A stretch of DNA of 64,000 nt from Marinimicrobium koreense (GTDB taxonomy: Bacteria; Pseudomonadota; Gammaproteobacteria; Pseudomonadales; Cellvibrionaceae): contig NZ_RJUK01000001.1 of assembly GCF_003762925.1 (NCBI RefSeq), positions 248,001-312,000 on the forward strand. The letters are read 5' to 3'. Under the pieces are notes generated by a model. That model did no database searches. It saw only the letters and a program-made list of their open reading frames with translations, and was not told the origin of the DNA. Both the position numbers and the translations under genes were made by a program. Positions 51,584 to 61,618 of this stretch are shown one piece after another (position 1 is the stretch's first letter; each line of letters starts with the position of its first letter).

Positions 51584-52363
51584 ATGAGCAATAGATCATG
51601 GTCTTTATGGGTGACCCTGCTGCTGGTGTGCCTGGTGGCAGGCTGTTCCATGGTATCGCCGGAGCGCAAGGCGAGTTCTGCGGCGGACTCTCTGCCCGAG
51701 CCGGGTCAATTGCTCCACCAGGCCAGCTTCGACGATCCCGAATCGGTGGCCGGTTGGGTGATGGAAGGCCCGGGTGAAATCGCTTTCGTAGACGGGTGGA
51801 TGGAAATGCACAGCCCGGGCGAGCAGGGCCATCACGTGTTCTGGTGCCCCGAGGATTTCCCGGAAAGCTTTATCGCCCGCTGGGAGGCGCAGAATCTGGA
51901 TGACGAAGCGGGGCTGGTGATCGTTTTTTTTGCCGCAATCGGGGTTGATGGCCAGGACATATTTTCGCCCGAGCTGCCGGAACGGGATGGCACCTTTACC
52001 CAGTACACCGAAGGCGAGATCAAGAGCTACCACATCTCCTACTATGCCAACGCCGCCCATAACCCGGGCCGGGGCCATGCCAACTTACGCAAGAACAATA
52101 CCTTCAGTCTGTTGCAGAAAGGCGAGGTCGGCATTCCGACCGAATCCATGCAAGAGCATGAAATCACCCTGGTGAAACAGGGCGAGCGAATTCGACTGTA
52201 TATCGATGATCGAAAGGTGATCGACTATACGGACAATGCCCCGATGGTTGACGGTGTCGATACGGGCGATGCCCTGGGAAGCGGAAAAATCGGCTTCCGG
52301 CAGATGAAGTGGACCCAGTTTCGCTACAAAAACTTCCGCGTTTACGAATTGCCCCAGCAATAA
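51584..52363 (+). CDS. DUF1961 (YesU-like) lipoprotein
   Basis: A 259-residue protein with a lipobox (CLVAGCSM, about residue 22) and a concanavalin-like DUF1961 domain as in B. subtilis YesU, which also lies in a rhamnogalacturonan locus. Segments include WMEMHSPGEQGHHVFWCPED, YHISYYANAAHNPGRGHANL and IGFRQMKWTQFRYKNFRVYE. The function is not established in the family; a carbohydrate-binding or hydrolase role is suggested by the fold and neighbours. It begins ten bases after rhaM, with GAGG just before the ATG. Confidence 0.85.
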   Translation: MSNRSWSLWVTLLLVCLVAGCSMVSPERKASSAADSLPEPGQLLHQASFDDPESVAGWVMEGPGEIAFVDGWMEMHSPGEQGHHVFWCPEDFPESFIARWEAQNLDDEAGLVIVFFAAIGVDGQDIFSPELPERDGTFTQYTEGEIKSYHISYYANAAHNPGRGHANLRKNNTFSLLQKGEVGIPTESMQEHEITLVKQGERIRLYIDDRKVIDYTDNAPMVDGVDTGDALGSGKIGFRQMKWTQFRYKNFRVYELPQQ

Positions 52364-52415
52364 CGGGCAAAGCCCATCCCTCGATATAACCAGCGATAAC
52401 GGACGAGGAAACCCC

Positions 52416-54923
52416 ATGAAATACTGCTTACTGGCACTCCTGTGTCTGGCAGCCTTTGCTCAGGCGACTGACAGACAAGCTACTGAGTTGCCTGAATCCT
52501 CAAAAGCTCGGGACGCGCTCGGCCCGGGCACGGTTCAATTGTCGCCCGTCAGGGAGGGCAACAGAGTGCTCATCTCCGCCGAGCATGCGGATGTTCAGAT
52601 CGAGTTCTGTACCGCCTCCATGGTGCGTGTGCGCAGCAGTTGGGATCGGGAGTTTGACGAGAACGCGGCGCTCGGACTTATGGTCACCAAGCGGGATTGG
52701 CCGCCGGTCGTAATCAATACCGCGGAGGAGGCTGATTTCTACGAACTGGAATCAAAGCAGTTGCTCGTCCGTGTGTATAAATCGCCATTGCGATTGGAGT
52801 TCTATGCCTCTGATGGAACCCTGCTGTCTACCGAGCGGATTGAAGTAGGGGGTATGGCTCAGGAAGTGGCGGGTGTCTCGGTCCACAAAAAGCTGCAGGA
52901 CAGTGAGCAAGTTTTTGGTTTTGGTCAGCGTATGGACTTTATCAACCAGCGGGGAAAACAACTGGAGCTGACCGTCGGACGTGGCATGGGTCGGCCCCAC
53001 ATCATCGGGGCCTACAATATTCTGGAAGCCAACTACAGCCCGGTGCCGTTTTTCATGAGCACGCGCGGCTACGGTATTTTTCTCCATACACCCTATACCT
53101 CCCGCTGGGATATGGGGCACGCCACACCGGGTGTGTACTCATTTGAGGCGGAAGGCGGGGAGCTGGATTACTACTTCATGGCGGGCGCTGATTTTCCTGC
53201 GCTTCTGGACCAATATACCGCTGTGACCGGCAAGTCACCACTCTTACCCAAACCGGCTCATGGTCTGCACGTCGGGACTTACAGTGGCGGCACCTGGGGC
53301 TATGAGAAGCATACCTCCACCGATTACGTGGTCAATCTGGGGCGGACATTCCGTGAAAAGGAAATCCCGGTGGATATCATTCATCTGGATTCCACCTGGC
53401 GGATGTTCGGTGAGCAGGGCGGCAGTGGCGCTACGACGTTTGAATGGCGTGAAACCTTCGATGACCCGGAAGCCATGTTCGATCAGCTCTACGACATGGG
53501 TTACAGCATGGTGGGCGTGCACGTCCGGCCACGCTATGACAATGGCAGGCAGTACAAGCTGTTGGATCAGGCACGGGATGCGGGGATGGTCTATCCCGAG
53601 CCCAATAATACCGGCGAGTTCGTCAACTTTTTTGACCCGGACGCGGTGGACTGGTGGTGGGAGCACGGCGCCATGAAGGTGGCCTCCCAGGGCGCCATGT
53701 TCTTCAAGACCGATGAAGGTAGTGCCTTTGGACGCAAGGCGAATGAGAGTGACAAGACCGGACCGACCGGGCCGGAAGCCGAGCGCCTGCACAACCTATT
53801 TCCATTGGCCTACGCCAAGGCGCCGTTTGAGAAATTCAGTGAACACAATCAGATGCGCGGTTTCAACCTGACGCGGGAAGGCTACGCCGGTATTCAACGC
53901 TACCCTTATCTCTGGGCGGGCGACTGGCCGAGCGAGTGGCAGTACTTCAAGCCGGTCATTCGTGCCGGGCTCAATATGGGCCTGTCGGGGGTGGGCTACT
54001 GGTCGCACAATATGGGCGGGTTCGAGCACGACCCGGATCCCGAGCTCTATATCCGCTGGACCCAGTTTGGGCTCTTCAGCCCCATCGCGCATTTGTTCGG
54101 AATGGATCACCCCGGTTACAAGGAGCCTTGGCGTTATGGAGAAGAGGCCGAGCGGATTTTCAAGCAGTACGATCGCATGCGTTACCGGTTTATTCCCTAT
54201 ATCTACAGCGAAGCCTATCAGATGCACCGGACCGGTATGCCCATGATGCGGGCGTTGGTGCTGGAGTATCAGGAGGATGAGAATACCCACGACATTGATG
54301 ATCAGTATCTGTTTGGCCGCAATCTGTTGATTGCCCCGGTGACTACCAAGGGCGCGCAAACGCGAGTCGTCTATCTACCTGAGGGCACCTGGTATGACTA
54401 CTGGAGTGGTGAGACCTATGAGGGCCAGCGTTATCACAACATTGTCACCCCGCTGGACCAGTTGCCCATCTTCGTCAAGGCCGGTGGCATTCTTCCTCAA
54501 CAGAGAGTGATGAACGTGGGCCAGGAAACAGCGGAAAACCTCACCCTGGAAATATTTCCCGGAGGCGAGTCCTCGTACCCGATCTACGATGATGATGGTA
54601 AGAGCAAGGCGTACCTGTCCGGTGTTTACGCCATCACCGATATCAGCGTCAAGGCTGAGTCGAATCGAACCCTGATCCGCATTGAGGCCCCCCGTGGTGA
54701 TTACGAGCTGCCGGAACGTACCTACACACTGAAAGTTCGCCGCGACGGTCCCCCGGAGTCTGTTGTGGAAGGGGCCAATCCTCTTCGCGTCTTTGGCTCC
54801 CCCGTTGAGTACGAGAAAAACCAGTCACAAGCCGGTTGGTACTTCGATGATGAAGCGGGCGAACTGTACGTGAGGTTGGCCGGAACCAGTCTGAGCGATA
54901 TTTCCGTGGCAATCAATCAGTAG
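52416..54923 (+). CDS. Glycoside hydrolase family 31 (alpha-xylosidase / alpha-glucosidase type)
   Basis: An 835-residue secreted enzyme (signal MKYCLLALLCLAAFAQA). The GH31 N-terminal beta-sandwich leads into the barrel, with Asp433 (FFKTDEGSAFG) as the likely nucleophile and Asp503 (YLWAGDWPSEW) as the likely acid/base; GYWSHNMGGF and RWTQFGLFSPIAHLF are conserved. C-terminal sandwich domains end in VRLAGTSLSDISVAINQ. The family covers alpha-xylosidases, glucosidases and galactosidases. In this operon it probably removes an alpha-linked side sugar from RG-I or an attached glycan; the exact sugar cannot be told. Confidence 0.88.
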   Translation: MKYCLLALLCLAAFAQATDRQATELPESSKARDALGPGTVQLSPVREGNRVLISAEHADVQIEFCTASMVRVRSSWDREFDENAALGLMVTKRDWPPVVINTAEEADFYELESKQLLVRVYKSPLRLEFYASDGTLLSTERIEVGGMAQEVAGVSVHKKLQDSEQVFGFGQRMDFINQRGKQLELTVGRGMGRPHIIGAYNILEANYSPVPFFMSTRGYGIFLHTPYTSRWDMGHATPGVYSFEAEGGELDYYFMAGADFPALLDQYTAVTGKSPLLPKPAHGLHVGTYSGGTWGYEKHTSTDYVVNLGRTFREKEIPVDIIHLDSTWRMFGEQGGSGATTFEWRETFDDPEAMFDQLYDMGYSMVGVHVRPRYDNGRQYKLLDQARDAGMVYPEPNNTGEFVNFFDPDAVDWWWEHGAMKVASQGAMFFKTDEGSAFGRKANESDKTGPTGPEAERLHNLFPLAYAKAPFEKFSEHNQMRGFNLTREGYAGIQRYPYLWAGDWPSEWQYFKPVIRAGLNMGLSGVGYWSHNMGGFEHDPDPELYIRWTQFGLFSPIAHLFGMDHPGYKEPWRYGEEAERIFKQYDRMRYRFIPYIYSEAYQMHRTGMPMMRALVLEYQEDENTHDIDDQYLFGRNLLIAPVTTKGAQTRVVYLPEGTWYDYWSGETYEGQRYHNIVTPLDQLPIFVKAGGILPQQRVMNVGQETAENLTLEIFPGGESSYPIYDDDGKSKAYLSGVYAITDISVKAESNRTLIRIEAPRGDYELPERTYTLKVRRDGPPESVVEGANPLRVFGSPVEYEKNQSQAGWYFDDEAGELYVRLAGTSLSDISVAINQ

Positions 54924-54984
54924 CGTTGTTTGCGAATGCACTAAAAACATGTGAGAGAACACCAATAACAGGATCCCCGAGACC

Positions 54985-57690
54985 ATGAAACACTCCAGAC
55001 TCATTTCCCTATTTGCCGTCGCCTTATTGTCGTCGTCCTGTTCCGTTCAGGCCGAGCCGGAGGTGCAGGTGCAGTGGCTGAACGACAGCACGGACCGCGA
55101 CGCGGTAGGTGCGACCTGGGGTACGCCCTGGCCGCAGGGCGAGGTGGACGCCGCCAGCGAATTCACTCTTGAATCCGAATCCGGAACATCGTTGCCCGTA
55201 CAGAGTTGGCCGCTGGCCTATTGGCCCGATGGCTCCGTGAAATGGACCGGACATGCGATTGCCCCGCTTGAGTTGAATGTCGGTGCACTGACGTTGACGC
55301 CCGGCGACGCGGTGAGGTCCGAACAGTCCTTACTGATTGTAGAGAACAACGGTTCCATCCGTGTGGACACCGGCGTGATTCAGGCGGTGATTGCCAGGTC
55401 CGGTGATCGTCTGATTCAGTCCATTACCCGCGATAACCGGCAGACATTGAACGATGGTCGTCTCGTTATTCTGTCTCAGAATCAGGCCGAACCTGAAGTA
55501 GGGCAGCCGTTAACGGTAGAGTCCTTCACCGGACAGCTCGACCAGGTGACCCTTGAGCAGAGTGGACCGGTGCGCGCGGTGGTCAAGCTGGAAGGTAAGC
55601 ATGTCGGAGAGAACGGCCGTGCCTGGATTCCCTTTGTGGTGCGTCTTTACTTCTACGCCGGCGATGACTCGGTGCGCATGGTGCACACCATGATTTACGA
55701 CGGTGACCAGAAGACCGATTTTATACGGGGTGTGGGCGTCCGCTTTGATGCGCCGCTGGACGGCCCGCTGCATGATCGGCACGTGCGCTTTTCCGGTGAA
55801 GGCGATGGCCTTTTCGGTGAAGCGGTTCGCGGTATCACCGGCTTGCGTCGCGACCCGGGCAAGGCGGTTCGCGAGGCACAGATTGAAGGGCGCGCAACTC
55901 CGCCCTTGAGTGAATGGGCGACCAGTGTGTCGGATCGTCTCGAGATGATTCCCGCCTTTGGTGATTACACCCTCTCTCAGTTGAGCGCCGATGCGTTTGA
56001 AATCCGCAAACGTACCCAGCCCGGCCTGTCCTGGTTGGATTCCGCCGAGGGCACCCGATCCAGCGGGTTGGGTTATATTGGTAGCCCGAAGGGCGGCGTG
56101 GCGTTTGGTATCCGGGATTTCTGGCAGAGTCATTCGTCTCAGCTCGATATTCGCAACGCGCGTTCGGACGAGGCCGAAGTCACCCTATGGTTATGGGCTC
56201 CCGAAGGTCGGGCCATGGATATGCGCTTCTATCACGATGGTATGGGGCTGGATACGCACGAGAAGCAGCTCGATGCTCTGAACGTGACCTACGAGGATTA
56301 CGAACCGGGCTTTGACCATGCCACCGGCGTGGCCCGCACCAGCGAGCTGCGCCTTTGGGCCTTACCGGCCACGCCGGACCGCCAGACCACGGTTGAGCTG
56401 GCCCGAACGCTGGCCCAGCCACCGCAGATGGTTGCCCGTCCCCAGGACTATGAAGCGGCCGGCGTGTTCGGTGCCGCCCTCTGGGATCTGCCGGATCGCT
56501 CCACCCCCGCCAAAGCCGCGATTGAAGATCAGGTGGATTTTTATCTGGATCATTATCTGACCCAGGTGGAAGAACATAACTGGTACGGCTTCTGGGACTA
56601 CGGCGATGTGATGCATACCTATGATCACGACCGGCATACCTGGCGTTACGACGTGGGTGGCTATGCCTGGGCCAACTCCGAGCTCTCCCCCGACATCTGG
56701 CTATGGTATTCCTTTCTGCGCACCGGCCGTGCCGACGTCTTCCAGATGGCCGAGGCGATGACCCGCCACACCGGAGAGGTCGACGTGTACCATCTGGGAC
56801 GGTTTGAGGGGCTCGGCTCCCGCCACAACGTCAAGCACTGGGGCGACAGCGCCAAACAACTGCGCATCAGTACGCCCGCCAACCGTCGCTTCTATTACTT
56901 CCTGACGGCGGATGAGCGCACCGGTGACCTGATGCGTTCTCTGCTCGGGGCTGAACGGCGCCTGTTGGACGTGCCTCCGCTGCGCAAACTGAATCGTCCG
57001 ACGCCCGACTTCTCCGGCAAACCCTATTCCATGATGATGGGCCTGGGGACCGACTGGAGTTCGGTGGCCGCCGCCTGGCTGACCGAGTGGGAGCGCACCG
57101 GTGAGCCGGCCTATCGAGACAAACTGGTCACCGCGATGCGCAGCGTTGGCAACTTTGACCATGGAATGCTGGTCGGCAGTGCGGCACTGGATCCGGAGAC
57201 CGGGCAGTTTTACCGGATCGGGGAGGGCGTGTCCGTCTCCCATTTGTCCATGGTGTTCGGCGGTGTCGAAATCAACGCAGAACTGATCCAACTGCTCGAT
57301 GTGCCGGAGTATGAGCAGGCGTTTATTCAATATGGACGCTTTTATAATGCCCCTCGGGACGAGAAGGCCGAGATCATCGGCCAGCCTTATGAACGAAACC
57401 TGAACCTGGGGCAGGCGCATTCGCGAATGACCGCCTACTCAGCCTGGAAGCTCAATGATGAGGCGCTGGCCGAACGTGCCTGGGAGGAATTCTTCAGCGG
57501 CCGGGCCGGTATCCCGGTGTTCGGATCACCCTATCCGACCAAAACGGTCATGCCCCCCGAGGTGCTATCCCCGGTGACCGAAGCGCGCGGGGTCTCCACC
57601 AACGCGGTGTCCCAGTTCGGTCTTGCCGCGATTCAGGTGATGGCATTGGTCGGAGAGGAGGCGCCGGAGCAGGTTCCGGAGCGGGATTAA
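54985..57690 (+). CDS. PL26-type exo-rhamnogalacturonan lyase, second copy
   Basis: A 901-residue paralog of the first PL26, alignable over its whole length (LPVQSWPLAYWPDGSVKWTG, WYGFWDYGDVMHTYDHDR, SRHNVKHWGDSAKQLRIST). Unlike that copy it has a Sec signal with no twin arginine (MKHSRLISLFAVALLSSSCS), probably cut after SVQA. The two copies therefore appear to use different export routes and may differ in location or folding needs. It lies between the GH31 and GH115-CE12 genes. Confidence 0.88.
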   Translation: MKHSRLISLFAVALLSSSCSVQAEPEVQVQWLNDSTDRDAVGATWGTPWPQGEVDAASEFTLESESGTSLPVQSWPLAYWPDGSVKWTGHAIAPLELNVGALTLTPGDAVRSEQSLLIVENNGSIRVDTGVIQAVIARSGDRLIQSITRDNRQTLNDGRLVILSQNQAEPEVGQPLTVESFTGQLDQVTLEQSGPVRAVVKLEGKHVGENGRAWIPFVVRLYFYAGDDSVRMVHTMIYDGDQKTDFIRGVGVRFDAPLDGPLHDRHVRFSGEGDGLFGEAVRGITGLRRDPGKAVREAQIEGRATPPLSEWATSVSDRLEMIPAFGDYTLSQLSADAFEIRKRTQPGLSWLDSAEGTRSSGLGYIGSPKGGVAFGIRDFWQSHSSQLDIRNARSDEAEVTLWLWAPEGRAMDMRFYHDGMGLDTHEKQLDALNVTYEDYEPGFDHATGVARTSELRLWALPATPDRQTTVELARTLAQPPQMVARPQDYEAAGVFGAALWDLPDRSTPAKAAIEDQVDFYLDHYLTQVEEHNWYGFWDYGDVMHTYDHDRHTWRYDVGGYAWANSELSPDIWLWYSFLRTGRADVFQMAEAMTRHTGEVDVYHLGRFEGLGSRHNVKHWGDSAKQLRISTPANRRFYYFLTADERTGDLMRSLLGAERRLLDVPPLRKLNRPTPDFSGKPYSMMMGLGTDWSSVAAAWLTEWERTGEPAYRDKLVTAMRSVGNFDHGMLVGSAALDPETGQFYRIGEGVSVSHLSMVFGGVEINAELIQLLDVPEYEQAFIQYGRFYNAPRDEKAEIIGQPYERNLNLGQAHSRMTAYSAWKLNDEALAERAWEEFFSGRAGIPVFGSPYPTKTVMPPEVLSPVTEARGVSTNAVSQFGLAAIQVMALVGEEAPEQVPERD

Positions 57691-57691
57691 T

Positions 57692-60600
57692 ATGGATGAT
57701 CGAAAGATGACTACGCGTTCAACGGGTACGACCAAGGGGCTGCGACTCATACTGTTGTCTCTACTGTTTCCTTTGATCGTGCAGGCGGCCGAGATTCGGC
57801 CGCTTCCTCCGGAGGGGGCCGAAACGTTGCAATCCACCGCGTTTCCGCTGGTGGTGGATGATCATGCCGCGCCATTGGTGGTGGCCAGTGACGCGCCCGA
57901 AGTGATCCGGATTGCGGTTCAGGATTTCGCCGACGATGTTGAGCGTGTGACTGGGCATCGCCCGGCCATTCGCCACCGGCCGCCGGGTGGCGGTGCGCCC
58001 TATGTCCGGGTGGGTATTCATCCGGCGTTGGAGAATCGATGGGAAGCGTTCCGGCTGTCCTCCAGTGCCCAGGTGTTGGCCGTAGAGGGGGCGGACCCAC
58101 GCGGTGTGGCCTATGGCGTGTATGAGCTGTCCCGTCGTATCGGCGTTTCGCCCTGGTACTGGTGGGCGGATGTGCCGGTTCAACCTCTGGACGAACTGTA
58201 TCTGAGCGCCGCTCGCGAACCGATCGATGAGCCGGCGGTGCGCTATCGCGGAATATTCATCAATGATGAATGTTGGGGCCTCGGTGCCTGGGCCCGCAAG
58301 ACCTTTGATCCGGATACCGGCACTCTCGGCCCGAAAATCTATGAGCGGGTGTTCGAGTTGCTGCTGCGCCTGCGGGCCAACGCTCTCTGGCCCGGCATGC
58401 ACCCCTGTACCACGCCGTTCCATCAAGTGGAAGGGAACAGCGAACTGGCCGACGACTACGCAATTGTGGTCGGCTCGAGTCACGCCGAGCCCATGTTGCG
58501 CAACAACGTTGGTGAGTGGGATCAACCCAAAAATCATTACAACTTCCTGACGCACCGTGACACCGTCATGAATTACTGGGAAGAGCGGGTGAAGGAGCGC
58601 CGTTCGGGCGAAAGCCTCTGGACCCTGGGCATGCGCGGCATTCACGACAGCGGCATTATGGGCCCGGAATCCCAGGAAGAACGTCTGGACGTGTTGGAAA
58701 CGCTGTTTGACGCGCAGCGCGGTCTTCTGGCCAAACATCTTGGCGATGGTGATCCCACCAAGGCGGCACAGATTTTTGTGCCCTATAAAGAAGTGCTCAA
58801 GGATTACAACGCAGGCCTGGACGTGCCGGACGATGTGATTATCGTCTGGCCGGACGACAACTTTGGTTATGTGCGTCGTTATGCCACACCCGAAGAGCGG
58901 GCACGGCCCGGCGGTCTGGGCGTCTATTACCATCAGTCTTACCTGGGCTCACCCTTGTCCTGGCTCTGGTTCGATTCCCAATCGGTATCGTTGGTCTGGT
59001 CGGAGATGACCCGCGCTTACGAACAGGGGGCCGAGTCCTTCTGGGTGACCAACGTGGGCGACCTCAAAGCGCACGAACTGAGTGCGGAATTTTTTCTCGA
59101 CCTCGCCTGGAACGCGGATCGGACCAGCCCCGAGGCACCCATGCAATTTCTGCAGGATATGGCCGCCCGGGACTTCGGGCCCGAATACGCTCATGCGATT
59201 GCCGGCATCTGGAAGCGCCACCAGCACCTGGCCTTTGCGCGCAAACCGGAACATCTGCAGTGGCATTTGTCCCTGGAGCCCTACCAACCCACCGAGCTGA
59301 CCGACGCTGAGATTTATCATCGCCTGAAAGCCTATCAGGATCTGGTGGCGGAGACGGCGCGGGTCGCGAACGACCTGCCGGGCACCGCCCGGGATGCCTT
59401 TTACCAACTGGTGGAGTATCCGGTCCGGGCGGCGGCTGCGGCCAACGAGCGCTACTTTCTGATGGAGTTGGCGCGTCGCCAGAATGTCCGGGGCGCGGAG
59501 ATCGCGGAAACGACCTTTGCCAAAGCCGAAGAGGCCGCGCAGCGGATCGAGGCACTGACGCAGCGATACAATGACGCGATGGCCAATGGCAAGTGGCGGC
59601 ATATTCTCACCGCCGGTGGGGTATCCCCGGACGATTGGCCACGCTTCCAACCCGAGCCCATTCCACCCCTGGGCTCGCAAAAGGATGCAGTGTGGGAGTC
59701 CCTGTCGGAGTCGGACGACAACCGGTTTGAAGCCAATGACGTACCGTCGGGTGCGCAAGCGGGCGATTTCTTTGAATCGCAAGGCGTAGTGTCCATCAAC
59801 GCCGGACACTTTACCGGCCGCGAAGATCAGGCCGACGGTGGCTGGCGTTCGGTGGAAGGGCTGGGCCGTACCGGTTCAGCCGTCACCCTGTTGCCCTCCA
59901 CTCTGAATATCGAATCCGGCAGTGCGCCCCGACTGAGCTACCGTTTCCACGTTGCAACCGGCGGCAAAGCGACCGTTCATGTACGACTGCTGCCCACGCA
60001 TCCGATTGATCCCGGCAATGATCTGCGCCTAGCGCTGGCTGTGGATGATGGTGAACCCCTGCCGCTCGCGGTGACCGAGGGCTTCGATACCTATAGCGAA
60101 GAGTGGAAAATGCGAGTCCTGTCCAACGCCACCGAAGCGACGCTTGAGCTGCCGGAGGCACTGGAGCCTGGCTGGCATACGCTGCACCTGGTGGCGGTGG
60201 ACGCGGGTGTCGTAGTGGATAAAATCGTGATCGATTTCGGAGGGCTCCAACCTTCCTATGACGGTCCTCCCGAAACACGGGTAACGAAACCCGCCGCATC
60301 TTCTTACAAATTCGATTTTGGCTCCGGCGCTGTGGCTGAAGATTACGTCGGCATTGGCCCGGATACGCGCTACTCCCCCGAACGGGGCTACGGCTTTGCC
60401 AGCGCCAAGACGTCCGAGTGTACAGTGACAGAGCCAGCGGACGAGGCGCTGCGAGGAGATTCCTGTGTGTCTGACGAGGCATTTATGTTTGCGGTCGACG
60501 TGCCCGAAGGGAACTATGAGGTAACCCTCCTACTAGGCTCGCCCGATTCCGCTGCGCAGACGACCGTAAAAGCCGAGGCACGCCGCTTGATGTTGCGTTC

Positions 60601-61564
60601 GGTTTCGACCAATGCGGGAGAGCAGGCGAGGGCGACCTTCACCGTCAATCGAAGGAGCCCGACACTGGGAGATGATCGCCGTGTTGCATTGAACTCGCGC
60701 GAACAAGGCCCACCAATAATCGCGCACTGGGATGAGCATTTGACCATCGAATTTCTGGGTAGACCGGCGGCGGTGTCGGCAATGACGATTGAACCGGCGC
60801 CGGAGGCGACTACCGTCTTTGTGGCGGGGGACTCGACCGTAACGGATCAACGTAACGAGCCCTGGGCCGGCTGGGGGCAGATGTTGCCCGCTTTTTTCAA
60901 GCCGGGTATCGCCATTGCCAACCACGCTGAGTCGGGGCGAGCTCTGTTCAGCTTCGAAGCGGAAAACCGTCTCGAGAAAATCTTTCGCACCATGGAGCGC
61001 GGGGATTACCTGTTGATTCAGTTTGGCCACAATGATCAGAAAGACCAGAGCGAGGGCGCAGGCCCCTTTACCACCTACGCCGATGATTTGCGCGAGTACA
61101 TTCAGGCGGTACGTGCCAAGGGCGGTATTCCCGTGCTGGTCACACCCATGGAGCGTCGCCGCTGGAGTGAAGGAAAGCCCGCTGAAACTCTCACCGATTT
61201 CGCCATCGCGGTGCGTCAGGTCGGAGAAGAGCAGGGCGTACCGGTTATCGATCTGCACGAGATGAGCCTGGCGCTTTACGCCGCTCTGGGAGAGTCAGGT
61301 TCCAGAAAGGCCTTTGTGCATTATCCGGCCAATACCTTTCCCGGTCAGGAGCAGGCGCTGAAAGACGATACACATCACAATCCCTACGGCGCTTACCAGT
61401 TGGCTCGCGCTGTCGTAGAAGAGATTCGGAAAAAGGTGCCGGGACTGGCCGATCACTTGCGTGACGATGTGCTCTCGTTTGATCCCGCGGAGCCGGACTC
61501 CTCGAGTGCGGTCAGCATACCGGCCAGTCCGGTGTTTCAGTTCGAAAAGCCGGAAGGCAATTGA
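57692..61564 (+). CDS. GH115 alpha-glucuronidase fused to a CE12/SGNH acetylesterase
   Basis: A 1290-residue secreted fusion (signal ending near LIVQAAE). Residues about 40-640 are GH115, which in known members removes alpha-1,2-linked (methyl)glucuronate: FINDECWGLGAWARKTFD, LRANALWPGMHPCTTPFHQ, VIIVWPDDNFGYVRRY. About 690-860 is the GH115 C-terminal domain (INAGHFTGREDQADGGW). About 870-1030 is a beta-sandwich like those before rhamnogalacturonan acetylesterases (YKFDFGSG). From about 1040 a SGNH esterase follows, with FVAGDSTVTD, QFGHNDQKD and DDTHHNPYGA holding Ser, Asn and Asp/His. The start is one base after the PL26 stop. Confidence 0.88.
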   Translation: MDDRKMTTRSTGTTKGLRLILLSLLFPLIVQAAEIRPLPPEGAETLQSTAFPLVVDDHAAPLVVASDAPEVIRIAVQDFADDVERVTGHRPAIRHRPPGGGAPYVRVGIHPALENRWEAFRLSSSAQVLAVEGADPRGVAYGVYELSRRIGVSPWYWWADVPVQPLDELYLSAAREPIDEPAVRYRGIFINDECWGLGAWARKTFDPDTGTLGPKIYERVFELLLRLRANALWPGMHPCTTPFHQVEGNSELADDYAIVVGSSHAEPMLRNNVGEWDQPKNHYNFLTHRDTVMNYWEERVKERRSGESLWTLGMRGIHDSGIMGPESQEERLDVLETLFDAQRGLLAKHLGDGDPTKAAQIFVPYKEVLKDYNAGLDVPDDVIIVWPDDNFGYVRRYATPEERARPGGLGVYYHQSYLGSPLSWLWFDSQSVSLVWSEMTRAYEQGAESFWVTNVGDLKAHELSAEFFLDLAWNADRTSPEAPMQFLQDMAARDFGPEYAHAIAGIWKRHQHLAFARKPEHLQWHLSLEPYQPTELTDAEIYHRLKAYQDLVAETARVANDLPGTARDAFYQLVEYPVRAAAAANERYFLMELARRQNVRGAEIAETTFAKAEEAAQRIEALTQRYNDAMANGKWRHILTAGGVSPDDWPRFQPEPIPPLGSQKDAVWESLSESDDNRFEANDVPSGAQAGDFFESQGVVSINAGHFTGREDQADGGWRSVEGLGRTGSAVTLLPSTLNIESGSAPRLSYRFHVATGGKATVHVRLLPTHPIDPGNDLRLALAVDDGEPLPLAVTEGFDTYSEEWKMRVLSNATEATLELPEALEPGWHTLHLVAVDAGVVVDKIVIDFGGLQPSYDGPPETRVTKPAASSYKFDFGSGAVAEDYVGIGPDTRYSPERGYGFASAKTSECTVTEPADEALRGDSCVSDEAFMFAVDVPEGNYEVTLLLGSPDSAAQTTVKAEARRLMLRSVSTNAGEQARATFTVNRRSPTLGDDRRVALNSREQGPPIIAHWDEHLTIEFLGRPAAVSAMTIEPAPEATTVFVAGDSTVTDQRNEPWAGWGQMLPAFFKPGIAIANHAESGRALFSFEAENRLEKIFRTMERGDYLLIQFGHNDQKDQSEGAGPFTTYADDLREYIQAVRAKGGIPVLVTPMERRRWSEGKPAETLTDFAIAVRQVGEEQGVPVIDLHEMSLALYAALGESGSRKAFVHYPANTFPGQEQALKDDTHHNPYGAYQLARAVVEEIRKKVPGLADHLRDDVLSFDPAEPDSSSAVSIPASPVFQFEKPEGN

Positions 61565-61582
61565 CGGCTCACAATCGGTTGG

Positions 61583-61617
61583 CCACTCCCAGGGGCGTCA
61601 CGCTCTCCGGGGAGTGG
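61583..61617. terminator. Weak hairpin between convergent genes
   Basis: CCACTCCC and GGGAGTGG form an 8-bp stem with a loop of about 19 bases, followed by only three T. It separates the GH115-CE12 gene from the convergent sugar isomerase gene. Confidence 0.35.
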
Positions 61618-61618
61618 T

